Source: Phymatolithon calcareum (taxonomy: Eukaryota > Rhodophyta > Florideophyceae > Hapalidiales). From it: a stretch of 64,000 nucleotides of DNA. The notes under the pieces are model-generated. The model did not search any database. It was given only the letters and a program-made list of their open reading frames with translations, and had not been told where the DNA came from. Location of the stretch: assembly GCA_977006965.1 (NCBI GenBank), contig OZ345359.1, positions 930,001-994,000 on the forward strand, in the 5' to 3' direction. Below are positions 51,857-62,573 of the stretch, piece by piece (position 1 is the stretch's first letter; each line of letters starts with the position of its first letter). A program made the position numbers and the translations under genes.

Positions 51857-54800
51857 TTATCCTGTTCTTGGCGGATAGCCCTCCGATTTAGTCAACAAAA
51901 TGAAAGGAGCACCTGACAACGGGTTACAATGAGAAGAATGAACTATTCTACCAGTTGAAGAGGATGTAGCGCAAGAACCTCCGACGCATAGTGGGACAAG
52001 TGCTACTCGTTGCACCGTTCTGTCGAGTCTCAGAAAAGAGAGTTTTAGCGCAAACATGTACCTTGCACGAGGAGAGATAACATCATCGCATGTTGGAACA
52101 TACGACTGACTTAGACACGGATACACAGCCGCCCAAAACTCCCTCTCCTGACTGCTAGAGATCCTGGAGAATAGTGCAACCGTTACCCAGTACAGAGTGC
52201 CACTGCTGGACCGGGTTGAAGGAGAATCCCTGCATTGAGCAACCACTGGGAAGTGAGCGGACCACTTCTTGGGATTGTAGCAGTGCACTTGAACAACGTC
52301 ACCTACTTTGATGAGGACATCAGGGGCTCCACTCGGATACGAGGAGCGTACAGTGTCGCCAAAAGTAATGGAACTATTTGAGTTAGTCACTTTGCAAATT
52401 CTGCGGAAGGCCTTGAAGCATTCTGATCTGATTCCCGTAGCAGGTGGGGAAGCATTGCTGGCAATCATTATGTTCTTATGCAGCGCCCAAGTACGATAAA
52501 TTGATTTCTGCGCTCTCGGGGACAGCACCGTCTTGGACTGTGTACGCAAAAGCGACGGGACGCAGCATTCGGGACCCAGGGCAGAGCGCATCATATCCGA
52601 GTGGTATTGTTCCATCCTTCCTTCGAGGTGTGCTATTGCCTCCCGACCGGCCAACAGCCTAAAACATCCTCGGATTGCATTTTCGTCATTTTCTAGCGCC
52701 GCAGAGGCTAGTAATGTGATCCGACCTTGCCAATCTGTAAAGGCCGCAGTCATAACGGACTGTATCTGTACATCCTTGTTATTGGACTGGATAATGGCCC
52801 GTTTTAAGGTTTGGTGTGCTTTTTCCAACACAAGCTCGCCTACACGGGAGACAAGACCAACCATAGGTAGTGTGCTGTACACGAGCTCGAGTAACCTGTG
52901 AAAATTAGGTTTATCGACGGCCTTGATGGCTGTCAAGCACTCGCGGTACTTCTTGTTCAGCTCAGCCTGCCGAGGCCCACTGTTTCTCGAGCTTTGTAAA
53001 GATTCCCAGTCGGAATCCTGCATTTCGCAGAGCTCCCGAATTCTGTCCATATGGGCAGCTGTGTGACGTTGTACGGTCCAGAGATAAGAAGTTGAGAGTA
53101 CATTGCAATTCAGCGGGTGCGGTGGATTCCAAAGCGCGGCGATGAGTGAAGAGCAAGACTCTAGAACTTCAATTGCCAGGCGGAGTCGGTCCCTAGCTGT
53201 CCATTGAGAAGCTCCCAGCACCTGGAATGCTTGATTAAACGCTAAGTGCGCAACTAGGGCGAGAGCATAAAGCTCTGTCATCGACATTGAGTACAAACTC
53301 TTTGTTTGAAATTCTAACAGTCTGTTTTGGCTAGGAAGGCCACACTGCAAAAGAAGACCCATCATGCACCTCTCTGTCACCTGCCGATGCTCCTTACTAG
53401 GTAGAAGACGAAGCGCAGCGTTAATGCAATCCCGGCAGTGACCGGTAAGCAGATGATCAGGAGCGACCAAGCATGACCTGTAGGGGTCCAGATGCCCAGT
53501 CAGAATAGGAGCGCCGTCGTGCGTCGTCGGTATGGCACTACGGACTGCGATCATGGCTGATCGCAGATCGTGGATAGGCAGGTCCTGCGTTGTGGAAGGT
53601 GTAGAAATGCCCAGTGGGCGACAGGTCTCCGCTTTGGCACCACTATCGCGGATTGCACAGTGTTCAAAGAACCCGGGACCGCTGGCGGAGTGCATGGCGT
53701 GTGATCCTTGCATTGTGTATCAACTGCCGAGCTGCGTAGTTGAGCGGCGAATGAAACGGCAGAGATGGCAACAGGCACTTCCGGTGTGACCCAGGACGTC
53801 AAGAGTAGAATTAATCGCCGGTGTGTCCCCTAGAAAGGCAACTAGGTCAAGAAAGATTCGTATCTCGTTGCCCTGGGCGTCCACATCCAGAAATCCTTCC
53901 GTCATCCCTTTTAGTATATCGGCTTGTATGTGTTTGAAGATAGCTGCACTTTTTACTCCGGGAGGTGTCAGACTAAGGATTCGAACCGCAGAAGCGGAAC
54001 ATCTAGCATGAGGGGGAAGATTTAAAGGCACGAGGTAAAATCCTTCCCCAGACGCTGACTTACCAGCTGTTATTTCGAAACCATCCCAAAACAACAGGAA
54101 CCTGTAAATGAAATACGTCTCCCCAGAGCTCAATACTCCGTAGCTACTGATTGGGGAGAAGCGGTACGGTCCTCGGGAAGTGAAAGCACTTGAAATTAGC
54201 TGAACTCTTCGCACATCACGGAACAATTCTTGGTCAGATTTTCCAGGCGTAGTAAAGCATCGAGCACGTTCCTCCGAATGTGACGTGATCTGAATAGATT
54301 CCCCTGCCTTGACCCATAGGACGTGCCGGTCTCTCTCTTCCTGCTCAGTCCAGAATCTATGGACAAGGAACAGGCGCGAGCCTGAATCCGTGAGAGGAGG
54401 CCGAGGTTTCAGAATGGCGACGAGATCCGCTGGCTTCAGTGGAGGCTTCTTCCACCCGGACCATGCATGTGCCATTGGAATCCTACGTTCTTGTAGCGCC
54501 TTCTTGCGCAAGCGGATGGCTTCTCGTAATTGAGGAGAAACGCGCTTCTTAGGCCGCCCTGTAGCAGTCACAGCAGTATCCTCTAGATCATCTTCTCCGT
54601 CGCTGTCCTCATTGCCTACAGGCAACTCTGGTATTTCAATCTCCACGGCATCAGATGGGGAAGTGTAGGAGGAGTATTGGAACTGCTGTATGAGCTCCTT
54701 GTCTCGTTGAGAGAGAGAGAGGGGAAGAGGCGTGGTGAAAGAAGCATCTCCGCGTCGGCTCTCGTGGTGCACGTTCCATAGGTGCACAATCTCCCCGACT

Positions 54801-55594
54801 AGTGCCTGAGCGTCAATAGTTCCACTGTGGATTGAGAAGTTGTCCTTGACCTCTGCCTGAAGTGCGACTGAGCCAAGGAGACGGATAGAGACAGTATGTC
54901 CAGCCTCGGCAAAGTGGCTCGAGCTCGACACCTGTGCTGCATCGTCTACAGAAACAAAGCATCGAGGGCCGTCGAACCACGGTCGTGCATATATAAGGGG
55001 CCACAAATCAACGCAGTCGGAGCTCGTCCCGGCGATATCGAGGCAGGTGCTTCGCATGATCTTGAACACTGGATCGCAAGCGACATCTTCTCTGGCATAC
55101 TCACTGGGCAAGATTGTGTGAACTGGCGTGAGAGGATTCCCGCAGGATGAGTACGATTTTGCGCGTGCTCCAGCTTTCCGGATGTCTAGCACCTCCATAG
55201 ACTGCACTCCGCGGACAGCCAAAGTACTGTGAAGAAGAGGTTTAAATTTTTTGTAGAGCGTGGTGTAGTGCGGTAGAACGTCAATCCTGTTGCTCGGAAG
55301 AGAAACCACGAGGCTCTGCTGATCTACGGGGGCGCTTCGGTCGAAAACCCGTGTACAGGTGTCGGCTATTATTCGCATAGCTTGATACTGTCCCTTAGTT
55401 AGTTTCAGAGATCCGTTTGTCACCAAAAGACCCCATAATACACGCCAACTTTGAATTTTTAGAGCGCAAGATATGTCCGCGGTAATATTTTCCAGTCGGT
55501 CAGGAACTAGGTACTCGACATCTGAACAGAGATGACGAGCGACGATTTGGCCTTGAATCAGTGACTCACCGACATTCGCGGTAAGGTCTTCCAT
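51857..55594 (-). pseudogene. DDE transposase of CACTA/KDZ type, one in-frame TGA
   Basis: Two long ORFs, 55594-53720 (624 codons) and 53713-51857 (618 codons), share one frame and are separated only by a TGA at 53720-53722 and two codons. The joined protein shows the layout of CACTA/Plavaka/KDZ transposases. First acid: LLFWDGFEI, followed by the FYLVPLNLPPHAR segment. Second acid: FLGDTPAINSTLDVLGHTG, followed by CCHLC. Then LVAPDHLLTG, and a glutamate-histidine pair in LEKAHQTLK as the presumed third acid. The frame is open upstream to about 55796, overlapping the 183-codon ORF at 55558-56109, which may supply the N-terminus through a splice or a frameshift. Subfamily is uncertain. Confidence 0.7.
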
Positions 55595-56109
55595 GTCATC
55601 ATCAATGGGCTCGTCCTCAAATTCAACTTGATCATGGACCCTGCAATCAAGTTCGACGCGATCCGAAAAATCAATGTCTCTCTGCTCGCTGATATGCGTC
55701 CTTCGCGCTCCTGTCCTTCCAACGGTAGAGTAAAAGGAGGTATTACCGGAGACGCGCGCAGGGACAGCGAATCGGGAAGCTGGGACTCGCTATCGTGGAT
55801 AGAAGCGGTAGGATCATTTTCGCCGTAAAAGCGAATGGCGGAGACTCCATGGATCTGCTGCGAGCTTACGAGATCAGGACGCTCGCCATTTTGTAATGGT
55901 TCTGCAAGTGCAGAGACGGTCGTAGAGATGCGACTATCTCCAAACCGGTGTCGACTTCGTCTCCTCCGTTTCCTGAGATGCTCGCTCATGTCCAAAAATG
56001 AAAAGCCGGCCTTTCCTGATCGCTGTAGATCGCTACCCCATGAACGTAAGGACGAAATAACCCCTGTTGTGTGCACCTCTGGGGTCAAGATATGCCAATA
56101 GCTGAACAA
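55558..56109 (-). CDS. Putative N-terminal exon of the transposase
   Basis: 183 residues with a basic MSEHLRKRRRRSRHRFG segment, a likely nuclear signal. Its last 60 codons overlap the open frame of the transposase in a different phase. A GTAATA donor near 55743 with a GAGCAG acceptor about 65 bp further on would join the two frames, but an intron that short is atypical here and a simple frameshift is equally possible. Confidence 0.35.
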   Translation of the reverse strand: MFSYWHILTPEVHTTGVISSLRSWGSDLQRSGKAGFSFLDMSEHLRKRRRRSRHRFGDSRISTTVSALAEPLQNGERPDLVSSQQIHGVSAIRFYGENDPTASIHDSESQLPDSLSLRASPVIPPFTLPLEGQEREGRISASRETLIFRIASNLIAGSMIKLNLRTSPLMMTWKTLPRMSVSH

Positions 56110-56459
56110 GCACAGCTGATCTTGCTGATTGCTGATATCGGCACGGTGCGTTCATGACGTCTGAAATACGTGCTCATGACCTGTCCCATATAAAACTCTT
56201 GGACGTCAACAGACGACCAAAGCCCCCCCACGGTTCTGCGTCTGTAATTTTTTTTAGAAATTTTACATCGGCTTTCCAGGTCTTGGATTTCTTGCGGTGT
56301 CTGTGACTGTCGCTAATCGATGAAAGTGAATTATCATTCAATTTTATGATCTATAAATGAAGCGTACGCTTCAGGACGTCCTGTTGAACGCGTTTGCAGA
56401 ATTCCGCGAAAAGCGTTTCGATCGGTGCTCTGTTGTCATGACAAGCTTGACGAAGCGCA

Positions 56460-57725
56460 GTGCAGGTTTCAGTGCACACGCGTCGTGGATTTGAAGAAAG
56501 TGCCTTAGGCGTTTCTTTTCAGCTTGAAATGGCTCAACGAATTGCCCCCAGGCCACGTCAGGAAGAGAGAGCAGTACTCTCTTCAATGCCTGCCTCACAT
56601 CGACCAGGATCTGGTCTGGACAGAACAAGTCTGCATCATGGAGTACAGAATGGACACCAAGACGAGTTGAGAAGTCTTCAAGAATCGCATGTAGCTCTCT
56701 CACGCCGAATGCAGCGCTTGGACGATATGATGCTGCACTCAAAAAGGCTGCTTGATGCAGAGCGAATGTCCACTGTTACTCATCTGCAGACCCGGGAGGA
56801 TACCTCTCTTTCAAGAACAATACTTTTCGCGCGAATTAGGGCGTCAAAAGTCTTACATCTTCCAAGTTCTGTGTTTGGACGGCGAGAAATCATGCAAACA
56901 GCAGGAAATTCTATTGTCCCACACGTTTTGAAGTCTCCTGGAACGGACTGTACACTTCAGGACTTTCAGGAGTTGGCGTTGAGGCTACTGGCAGACCCTT
57001 CGACGCACTGCCACTCTGTCCCATCAGAGTACCACGTCAAGTTTCCCAGCATTTGTCTCTGCGCAAAACTGTCGATAGTATTTGATACATACGCTGATCT
57101 TTGCCAAGCGCTCCAACTCGACATTTCTACCAGGGAAGAAGCTGTGTACCGCGAAAAAGGAAACCATGCGAGACAAGTGCGTGCGATACAGGTTCTCGGT
57201 AGTTTGGTCTCCGATTCCACCTCTAGGAGTATTTTACTGGGTCGAAGAGCTCCTTTGCGAGCAGAGGAAGGTTTTGTACGCACCGTATACCAGGAGAGTA
57301 CAGAATGGATTGAAGGAACTTGGGTCTCCGGGTTCACTTACCGGGATCAGCCTATTTCCTCGTTTTTATCGCCCATGCGCGCTACAGTAATGCACGGTAG
57401 CTCGATTTCTCCAGTGCCACATCGTGCATCCAGTTCAACTTCTGCTCAGGACTTCTCAAAAAGCTCTCCACTGGTTTCAACCTCCAAGCGAGCGAGGTGC
57501 AAGCCTATTTCCCCTCCGTGCTTTTCCTTGACATGGGAGAGGATGGACTGTGCTGATTGCACTATCGCATCCGCTGGATCTATCCCAGGGTCCCTGCGAA
57601 GTCATTTTCCTGCAGTTGTTGTGAGAACTAACGTTCTTCTAAGGAGCATCCATGAGATATTCAAAACTAGAGTGAATGGTGCGAACCTCACAACACTTCT
57701 ATCCACACCATCACCAGAGACGTAA
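56460..57725 (+). CDS. Unrecognised protein, divergent from the transposase
   Basis: 421 residues with no domain I recognise. The middle (about 110-290) has an ordinary globular composition with helices; the last 130 residues are rich in Ser, Thr and Arg. It starts 350 bp from the transposase N-terminus on the opposite strand, so the two could share a promoter. That position, and the direct repeats just beyond its stop, suggest an accessory (TnpA-like) protein of the element. It could equally be an unrelated gene. Confidence 0.4.
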   Translation: MQVSVHTRRGFEESALGVSFQLEMAQRIAPRPRQEERAVLSSMPASHRPGSGLDRTSLHHGVQNGHQDELRSLQESHVALSRRMQRLDDMMLHSKRLLDAERMSTVTHLQTREDTSLSRTILFARIRASKVLHLPSSVFGRREIMQTAGNSIVPHVLKSPGTDCTLQDFQELALRLLADPSTHCHSVPSEYHVKFPSICLCAKLSIVFDTYADLCQALQLDISTREEAVYREKGNHARQVRAIQVLGSLVSDSTSRSILLGRRAPLRAEEGFVRTVYQESTEWIEGTWVSGFTYRDQPISSFLSPMRATVMHGSSISPVPHRASSSTSAQDFSKSSPLVSTSKRARCKPISPPCFSLTWERMDCADCTIASAGSIPGSLRSHFPAVVVRTNVLLRSIHEIFKTRVNGANLTTLLSTPSPET

Positions 57726-57909
57726 TCAATTTCATTCCTCAAAGTCTTACATGATGGGGTGATACAATTTCGTAAAATATCTTTCGAAACCATGGTGCCT
57801 CTATAGAACTAGGCCGTTCTGAAATTTCATGGGGCATAGAGTGGTTTGCATGGTAAAGCGCAGAAGATCAGTCATGATTTATTTATGAAGCAGATATTGT
57901 GGGTCGGCC

Positions 57910-57977
57910 ACCCTACACGTTACAGATAAAATCGACTAACCTGTCGAAAGTAGACAACCCTACACGTTACGGACAAA
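57910..57977. repeat. Two direct copies of a 21-bp motif
   Basis: ACCCTACACGTTACAGATAAA (57910-57930) and its variant with GGAC (57957-57977) are 47 bp apart. Subterminal direct repeats of this kind mark the ends of CACTA elements. No matching inverted copy was found on the other side. Confidence 0.6.
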
Positions 57978-58144
57978 GAGAATAGAATGAAATTACAACC
58001 TAGAGGTCAGGGAATTTCCACTAGAGGATAACAAGGATTCGAACACAAACATACATGTAGCACAGCGAAGCAAGGAAAGCATACAATCAGAAACATGGAG
58101 CTAGATGAAGCTCACTCAATAGAGGACAGCATATCGATCAGCAA

Positions 58145-60214
58145 TTAACCTTTTCCCATCGTCCAGGTCGCATTGGAGTCTCTCTCCGGTACCGACGCAG
58201 CGCCACCATGTGCCGATGTATCAGCACCGGACGGAAGAGAAGAACCACTTGACGGGCGCGGTTCAGGCGGGGGTAAAACGGAGCTTTGCCATTCCGAAAA
58301 GCTGATGGTCATCTTTTTGTTAACGTTCTTGTTTCGCGCAACGCTCTGCTTGGCGGTACCGTCGCCTGTCTTCGACGTGGGTTCTTCAAGCTTCGTGGTC
58401 ACAGTAGTCTCAGCAGCTGTTACGTCCCGATGTTCAACATCTTCGAGAGCGGCCTCCTCCACAGCGGTGAGTTTAAAGCCCATTCTTTTCCGTAACAGAG
58501 CACGCAACGCAATCGCCACTATGTGAATAGCCCGAAGCGATAGCGCAGAGATTGCCAGGAGTGAACAATCGTCCTTCACCCTGAATCGATCTATGAGTAG
58601 CTTTTGTGCCAGATCGTGCAAGAATAACGGTTCTTCGCGGGTGCAGAAGTTCTGAATAGGCCTATTAGGAGCCGCACGAGTGGATACAAGATCTCCCGGA
58701 CTCCTTATGATTGAGACTCTGTAGCAAAGGATGATTTTCAGGCATGAATAACATTTCTTCATGTTTTCGAAGAGCGCCATGTTAGACGACGGTCCAAGCA
58801 CTTCACCAGAAGCAACCTGTCGGGCTTGCCTATCGTCCCCACATAGGGACTCCGGGATATTCCAGCGAGTTCCAGAGGTTGTTGGAGGAACCGCCAGCTC
58901 CTGAGCCATGCGCTCGTCGTTGAACTTGTAATAGTACCCATCCTCGCGCGCCCTTGCATACCCGTCTCTCATCAGCTCCTTATCCGGTTTCGGGCCCTTT
59001 GCTGCGGCAGTCAGAAAATTCTTCTCGATAAACTCTTGAAGAAACATCAAGGTCAGATGGATCAACTCCCTCATCTGCGTTCGGGTGTGATTTAATGTGT
59101 TGTTCCATGCGAACCGCAGCTTCTTTATCGCAGTAACACGATATTCCTTGGCCAGCCACACATCCTTGTTCACCACCAAACTCACTTCCGATTGTCCATC
59201 ACCGCCTCCTGAGACCAAAGGATCACCGCTCTGCGACATGAACTGTGTGCCTCGGGTCGATGACGATCGCCGCAATTCCAACCGTGCTCGTTTTGACGCC
59301 GGTGTTCGATCTGAGGAGTTCGCTGACGCCTGCGAGTTCGATCCCAGTGATGTCGCTCCGATTCGCCTACTCCTCGGCCGTGCTCGCGTTTCGCACGCCT
59401 CAAAGCTCTCCGCCACAAGAGTAATCGATGATCGTACAGCGCGTGTGTCCTGCATTGCAACCATCCATGCTGGTTGCAGCATACGCTTCGACGCGATGGT
59501 CAAGACCGTTGTAAGTTTCTGTGCTCCATCCCCTTCAGTATCTCGGTCGGATCGTCGCTCGAACAGATTATCTCGAGCGTAAAGTAGTGCACGCATCATA
59601 GACTCGCGCAGAAACATAGAGAAAAGTAGACCCGGAATGGGAGGAGCCACATTTCGCTTCGCATTCTTCTTTTTCGCGTACGCGAGCATACTAAACCCAG
59701 AGGAACCCTCCATCCGAAGCATACCGAGCTCAGCTTGGAAAAGGTTCCTGATTCCTGCGCCAAGAAACCCGTGGGCGTTAGGGACGCGCTCAGCAAAGCT
59801 TGCGACTGTCATTATGCAGGCCATTTGAACAAGCGGCACAACAGCATTAGCGTCCAAGAGAGCAAAGCTGAAGTGCGTCACTGGGAGATCGAGGCAGTTA
59901 GGCTTTTCTTTGCATGTGACGCACACCAGATCGTCCGCAATCGGCTCCATTAGCATTCTAACAGAAGTGCTGAAGGCGTCGATCGATTGCAGGATCTTCT
60001 TTTCCGTCTTCTCAACCCTTAGCATGTCCGCCTTAATTCCTCCAAGTGCTTCCTCAAAGCTCTGCCTGAATTCCTGAAACGCCAAGTTCGACAAACCATC
60101 GTTCATCACGTGTTCGTCTTCGTCGTGGATTGGTGATGAGTCATTGAGCGGTGTTCGTTCAGCGTTGCTCATGTGAACACTGTCGTTTATCGCATCGAAC
60201 CCTTCGTCTTCCAT
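58145..60214 (-). CDS. Unrecognised 689-residue protein
   Basis: From the ATG at 60214 (MEDEGFDAINDSV) it encodes 689 residues; the frame is open to 60427. A CCCTGTTTCTGCAG just upstream of that ATG looks like a splice acceptor, so a 5' non-coding or short coding exon is likely. Residues 1-110 are acidic and helical. The middle has a V-C-V-T-C-K-E-K-P-x-C cluster. Then come a Ser/Arg-rich linker, a helical block with VTAIKKLRFAWNNTLNHTR, and a Pro/Ser tail. No known domain was recognised. It lies beyond the direct repeats next to the transposase, so it may be cargo or a host gene. Confidence 0.45.
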   Translation of the reverse strand: MEDEGFDAINDSVHMSNAERTPLNDSSPIHDEDEHVMNDGLSNLAFQEFRQSFEEALGGIKADMLRVEKTEKKILQSIDAFSTSVRMLMEPIADDLVCVTCKEKPNCLDLPVTHFSFALLDANAVVPLVQMACIMTVASFAERVPNAHGFLGAGIRNLFQAELGMLRMEGSSGFSMLAYAKKKNAKRNVAPPIPGLLFSMFLRESMMRALLYARDNLFERRSDRDTEGDGAQKLTTVLTIASKRMLQPAWMVAMQDTRAVRSSITLVAESFEACETRARPRSRRIGATSLGSNSQASANSSDRTPASKRARLELRRSSSTRGTQFMSQSGDPLVSGGGDGQSEVSLVVNKDVWLAKEYRVTAIKKLRFAWNNTLNHTRTQMRELIHLTLMFLQEFIEKNFLTAAAKGPKPDKELMRDGYARAREDGYYYKFNDERMAQELAVPPTTSGTRWNIPESLCGDDRQARQVASGEVLGPSSNMALFENMKKCYSCLKIILCYRVSIIRSPGDLVSTRAAPNRPIQNFCTREEPLFLHDLAQKLLIDRFRVKDDCSLLAISALSLRAIHIVAIALRALLRKRMGFKLTAVEEAALEDVEHRDVTAAETTVTTKLEEPTSKTGDGTAKQSVARNKNVNKKMTISFSEWQSSVLPPPEPRPSSGSSLPSGADTSAHGGAASVPERDSNATWTMGKG

Positions 60215-62563
60215 GTTTCCGCAGCTGCAGAAACAGGGGAAAAATCGTCTGTGCGCCTTCGCAGTTCGCAGCATGCACGCAGGGCAGGATTTTTGCAGTT
60301 GATGACTTCCCGAGTGTGTTTGTGGGACCTGATCTCGCTGAGCTGTAATATAAGGCTCTCCACGTGCCGCACAGACAGCGTGGAACCCCTCCAGCGCCGC
60401 CAGAGGGCAGTTGGCAGGCCGAAACATCGCAAAAAGTGTACATGGACTGAGCGCGCGCCGTCTGTAGCAGGTATTTGGAAACCATGACCGGATTTACGAC
60501 TCCTCCAGACACCAGGAAGCTGAAAGAGTGAACTCTTCGCGCTATCGAGGGATATCGCAAGGAGCTCGCCCACAGTTCGTTTCATATTTCAATTCCAATG
60601 CATGTCCACAAAAATTGGGTCTCCTGACTATAATATGAAAGGGAATAACGACCATAAGGCCAATCTATTACTTTCGTCGCCAGCGAGCTATATACACATA
60701 GCTCGCTAGCGCATATGATGTTATAGCATGTGTGCTCAAACAGAACTCCAATGTGGACAATTACAGTATGCACTTGTGAACCAAGGCCCTCACACTGCGC
60801 GTTCAGGAGGGAGTGGAACACGGTGCACGACATACATTATGTACTGTAAAGGATAGCTTTCTCAGAGCGATGTATGATACGTACGTAAAGTGTGCGCACT
60901 GCACATTTGTACGCACGGTCTCAGGAGCCCCGCAAGTTCAGATATCTTTACGTACCGACAGACCGAATGGAGCTGCACTCGCCGGCGACGCGGCCTAGGG
61001 TGGAGCTCCGCATTATAAATTAAGCAGCGCGAGACCGCAGTTACGATCAATTTGCAAAACGCAGAGCAAAGGCTTGAACGCTACACAGGTCCGAGCAAGT
61101 CTTTTTGTGTCCCGAATTCAATTCTTCGATCTCGATGATCACGTCAACTTGCGCGCGTGCGGCCACGATGTTTCCCTCTTACCCGATCAAGCGAACATCA
61201 TCGGCAATCAATGTGAAGGCGCCTTCTCTTAGAAAGATCAAACAGGGAGGTCGAACCGAGTTTCAATACAGCGCCATTCTTCGGATTCTTGCATTGTCAA
61301 GCTACTAACGAATCATCCTTCTGTACTCCATGTTTTTCTTTGCGCTTCCACCTCAGGATGGCCTATGCGGTTCCTGACACTTCGTCCTTTCCCCGCTAAG
61401 GATCGTATAGAGCTTCCTACTTTCTCGACGGTACGCGTTGAGCTCGGAAACAATGCCGATACGAGGTAAGCATTTAATGTTTTTCTATTCTATGGATGCC
61501 ATGAGCACGTCGCTGACACGCACATTGCTCTTCTCTTCCATATCAAGTCTGCCTTTCTCTTTCGACATGCTTCAATGGGAGCCGTTTCAACTATGAGGTG
61601 GTTCACAAGCTACGTGTTTGGAAAAGGCTCCCGTTCTCGGCCGGAAAATAGGAGCTTCACAACGTCCACATGCATCAGGATTTGATGCCCTTAATTTTCT
61701 GTTTTCTCCGACACCGCTCAAGAAACCTTGCAGTGGACAGTCAAGACCTTTTTCCGCCGCGCTAGATGTAGGAATGCGGTCAACGCTCCAATTTTACTGT
61801 CATTTTCCACTATCAAAGAGTTCTATAGATGAGGCTTTTACACATCTCTTCTTTATCCTAAACCTAGACGAATTCATTGCGGACAACTCCATTTTCGCTA
61901 TTGTTGTCCCCTTTGTACCCTCATCGATTCTTTGATCGCACTGTGTCGGTATGAGAGCGCTATCGAGCTCCAGGCCGTCGGACGTCCAGACATGAAAGGG
62001 GTAGCTCTTTTTCCGAAGTCCACAGACGCCGACACACCTGTCCGATGTAAAGGTTTCGGGAGTCCGTAGACGCCGGAACTTCTCCGCGCGCCACTAGGTT
62101 GATGTACTTACGCTCCAAAACTTTAGAGATTGCCTCTTTCCATAACATTGCACAACCCCGGTAAACACACAACGCATAGTGTCCTAATTGCTGCATCGCG
62201 CTGTCGCTTATTCTACACCTCGATATTACCGTATTTCTATTGCGCAAACTCGAAATTTCTATCTCTGCTGTATTGTGACATCACTGGAGACTCTAGACGA
62301 ATTTTACTGCAAAGCTGAGAGATATGCATTTTGATGTCCGTTAACTTTTTCGGTCCATACATGGACACCGCATGGGTCATACCACGGATATCAGAGCGTC
62401 ATACCGGATTCACGTCATCCAGGAGTCAATTAGTGCACCGTGCTCCTGCAGTGTGGAATGAAATCTAGATTTCAGAAGTTACTCCACCGTTATGATACGT
62501 GATATTTAATCTGAAAAATTCAGAAACGATTGCTTCTCACTATCATGCATTTTTGTCATACTC
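60215..62563. other. Intergenic, no gene recognised
   Basis: A 9-bp-arm hairpin (GCGAGCTAT ... ATAGCTCGC) lies at about 60681-60704. At 61360-61470 a plus-strand stretch starting at an ATG looks exon-like (MRFLTLRPFPAKDRIELPTF) and ends at AG-GTAAGC, but no continuing exon in frame was found. Nothing else stands out. Confidence 0.4.
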
Positions 62564-62573
62564 GATTAGAAAT

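Noticed and set aside
56371-57337. Minus-strand ORFs of about 123 codons under the 421-residue ORF
   Set aside because: Two short fragments in antisense. The plus-strand frame is longer and has a more protein-like composition, though I recognise neither.
50940-60960. An 11-bp ACGTAAAGATA match in inverted orientation as ends of the large transposon
   Set aside because: A match of this length is likely by chance in the stretches compared, and no longer inverted repeat or target duplication surrounds it.
61360-61470. Exon-like stretch ending at AG-GTAAGC
   Set aside because: No downstream acceptor gives a sensible in-frame continuation, and the peptide is not recognised. Left in the gap description only.
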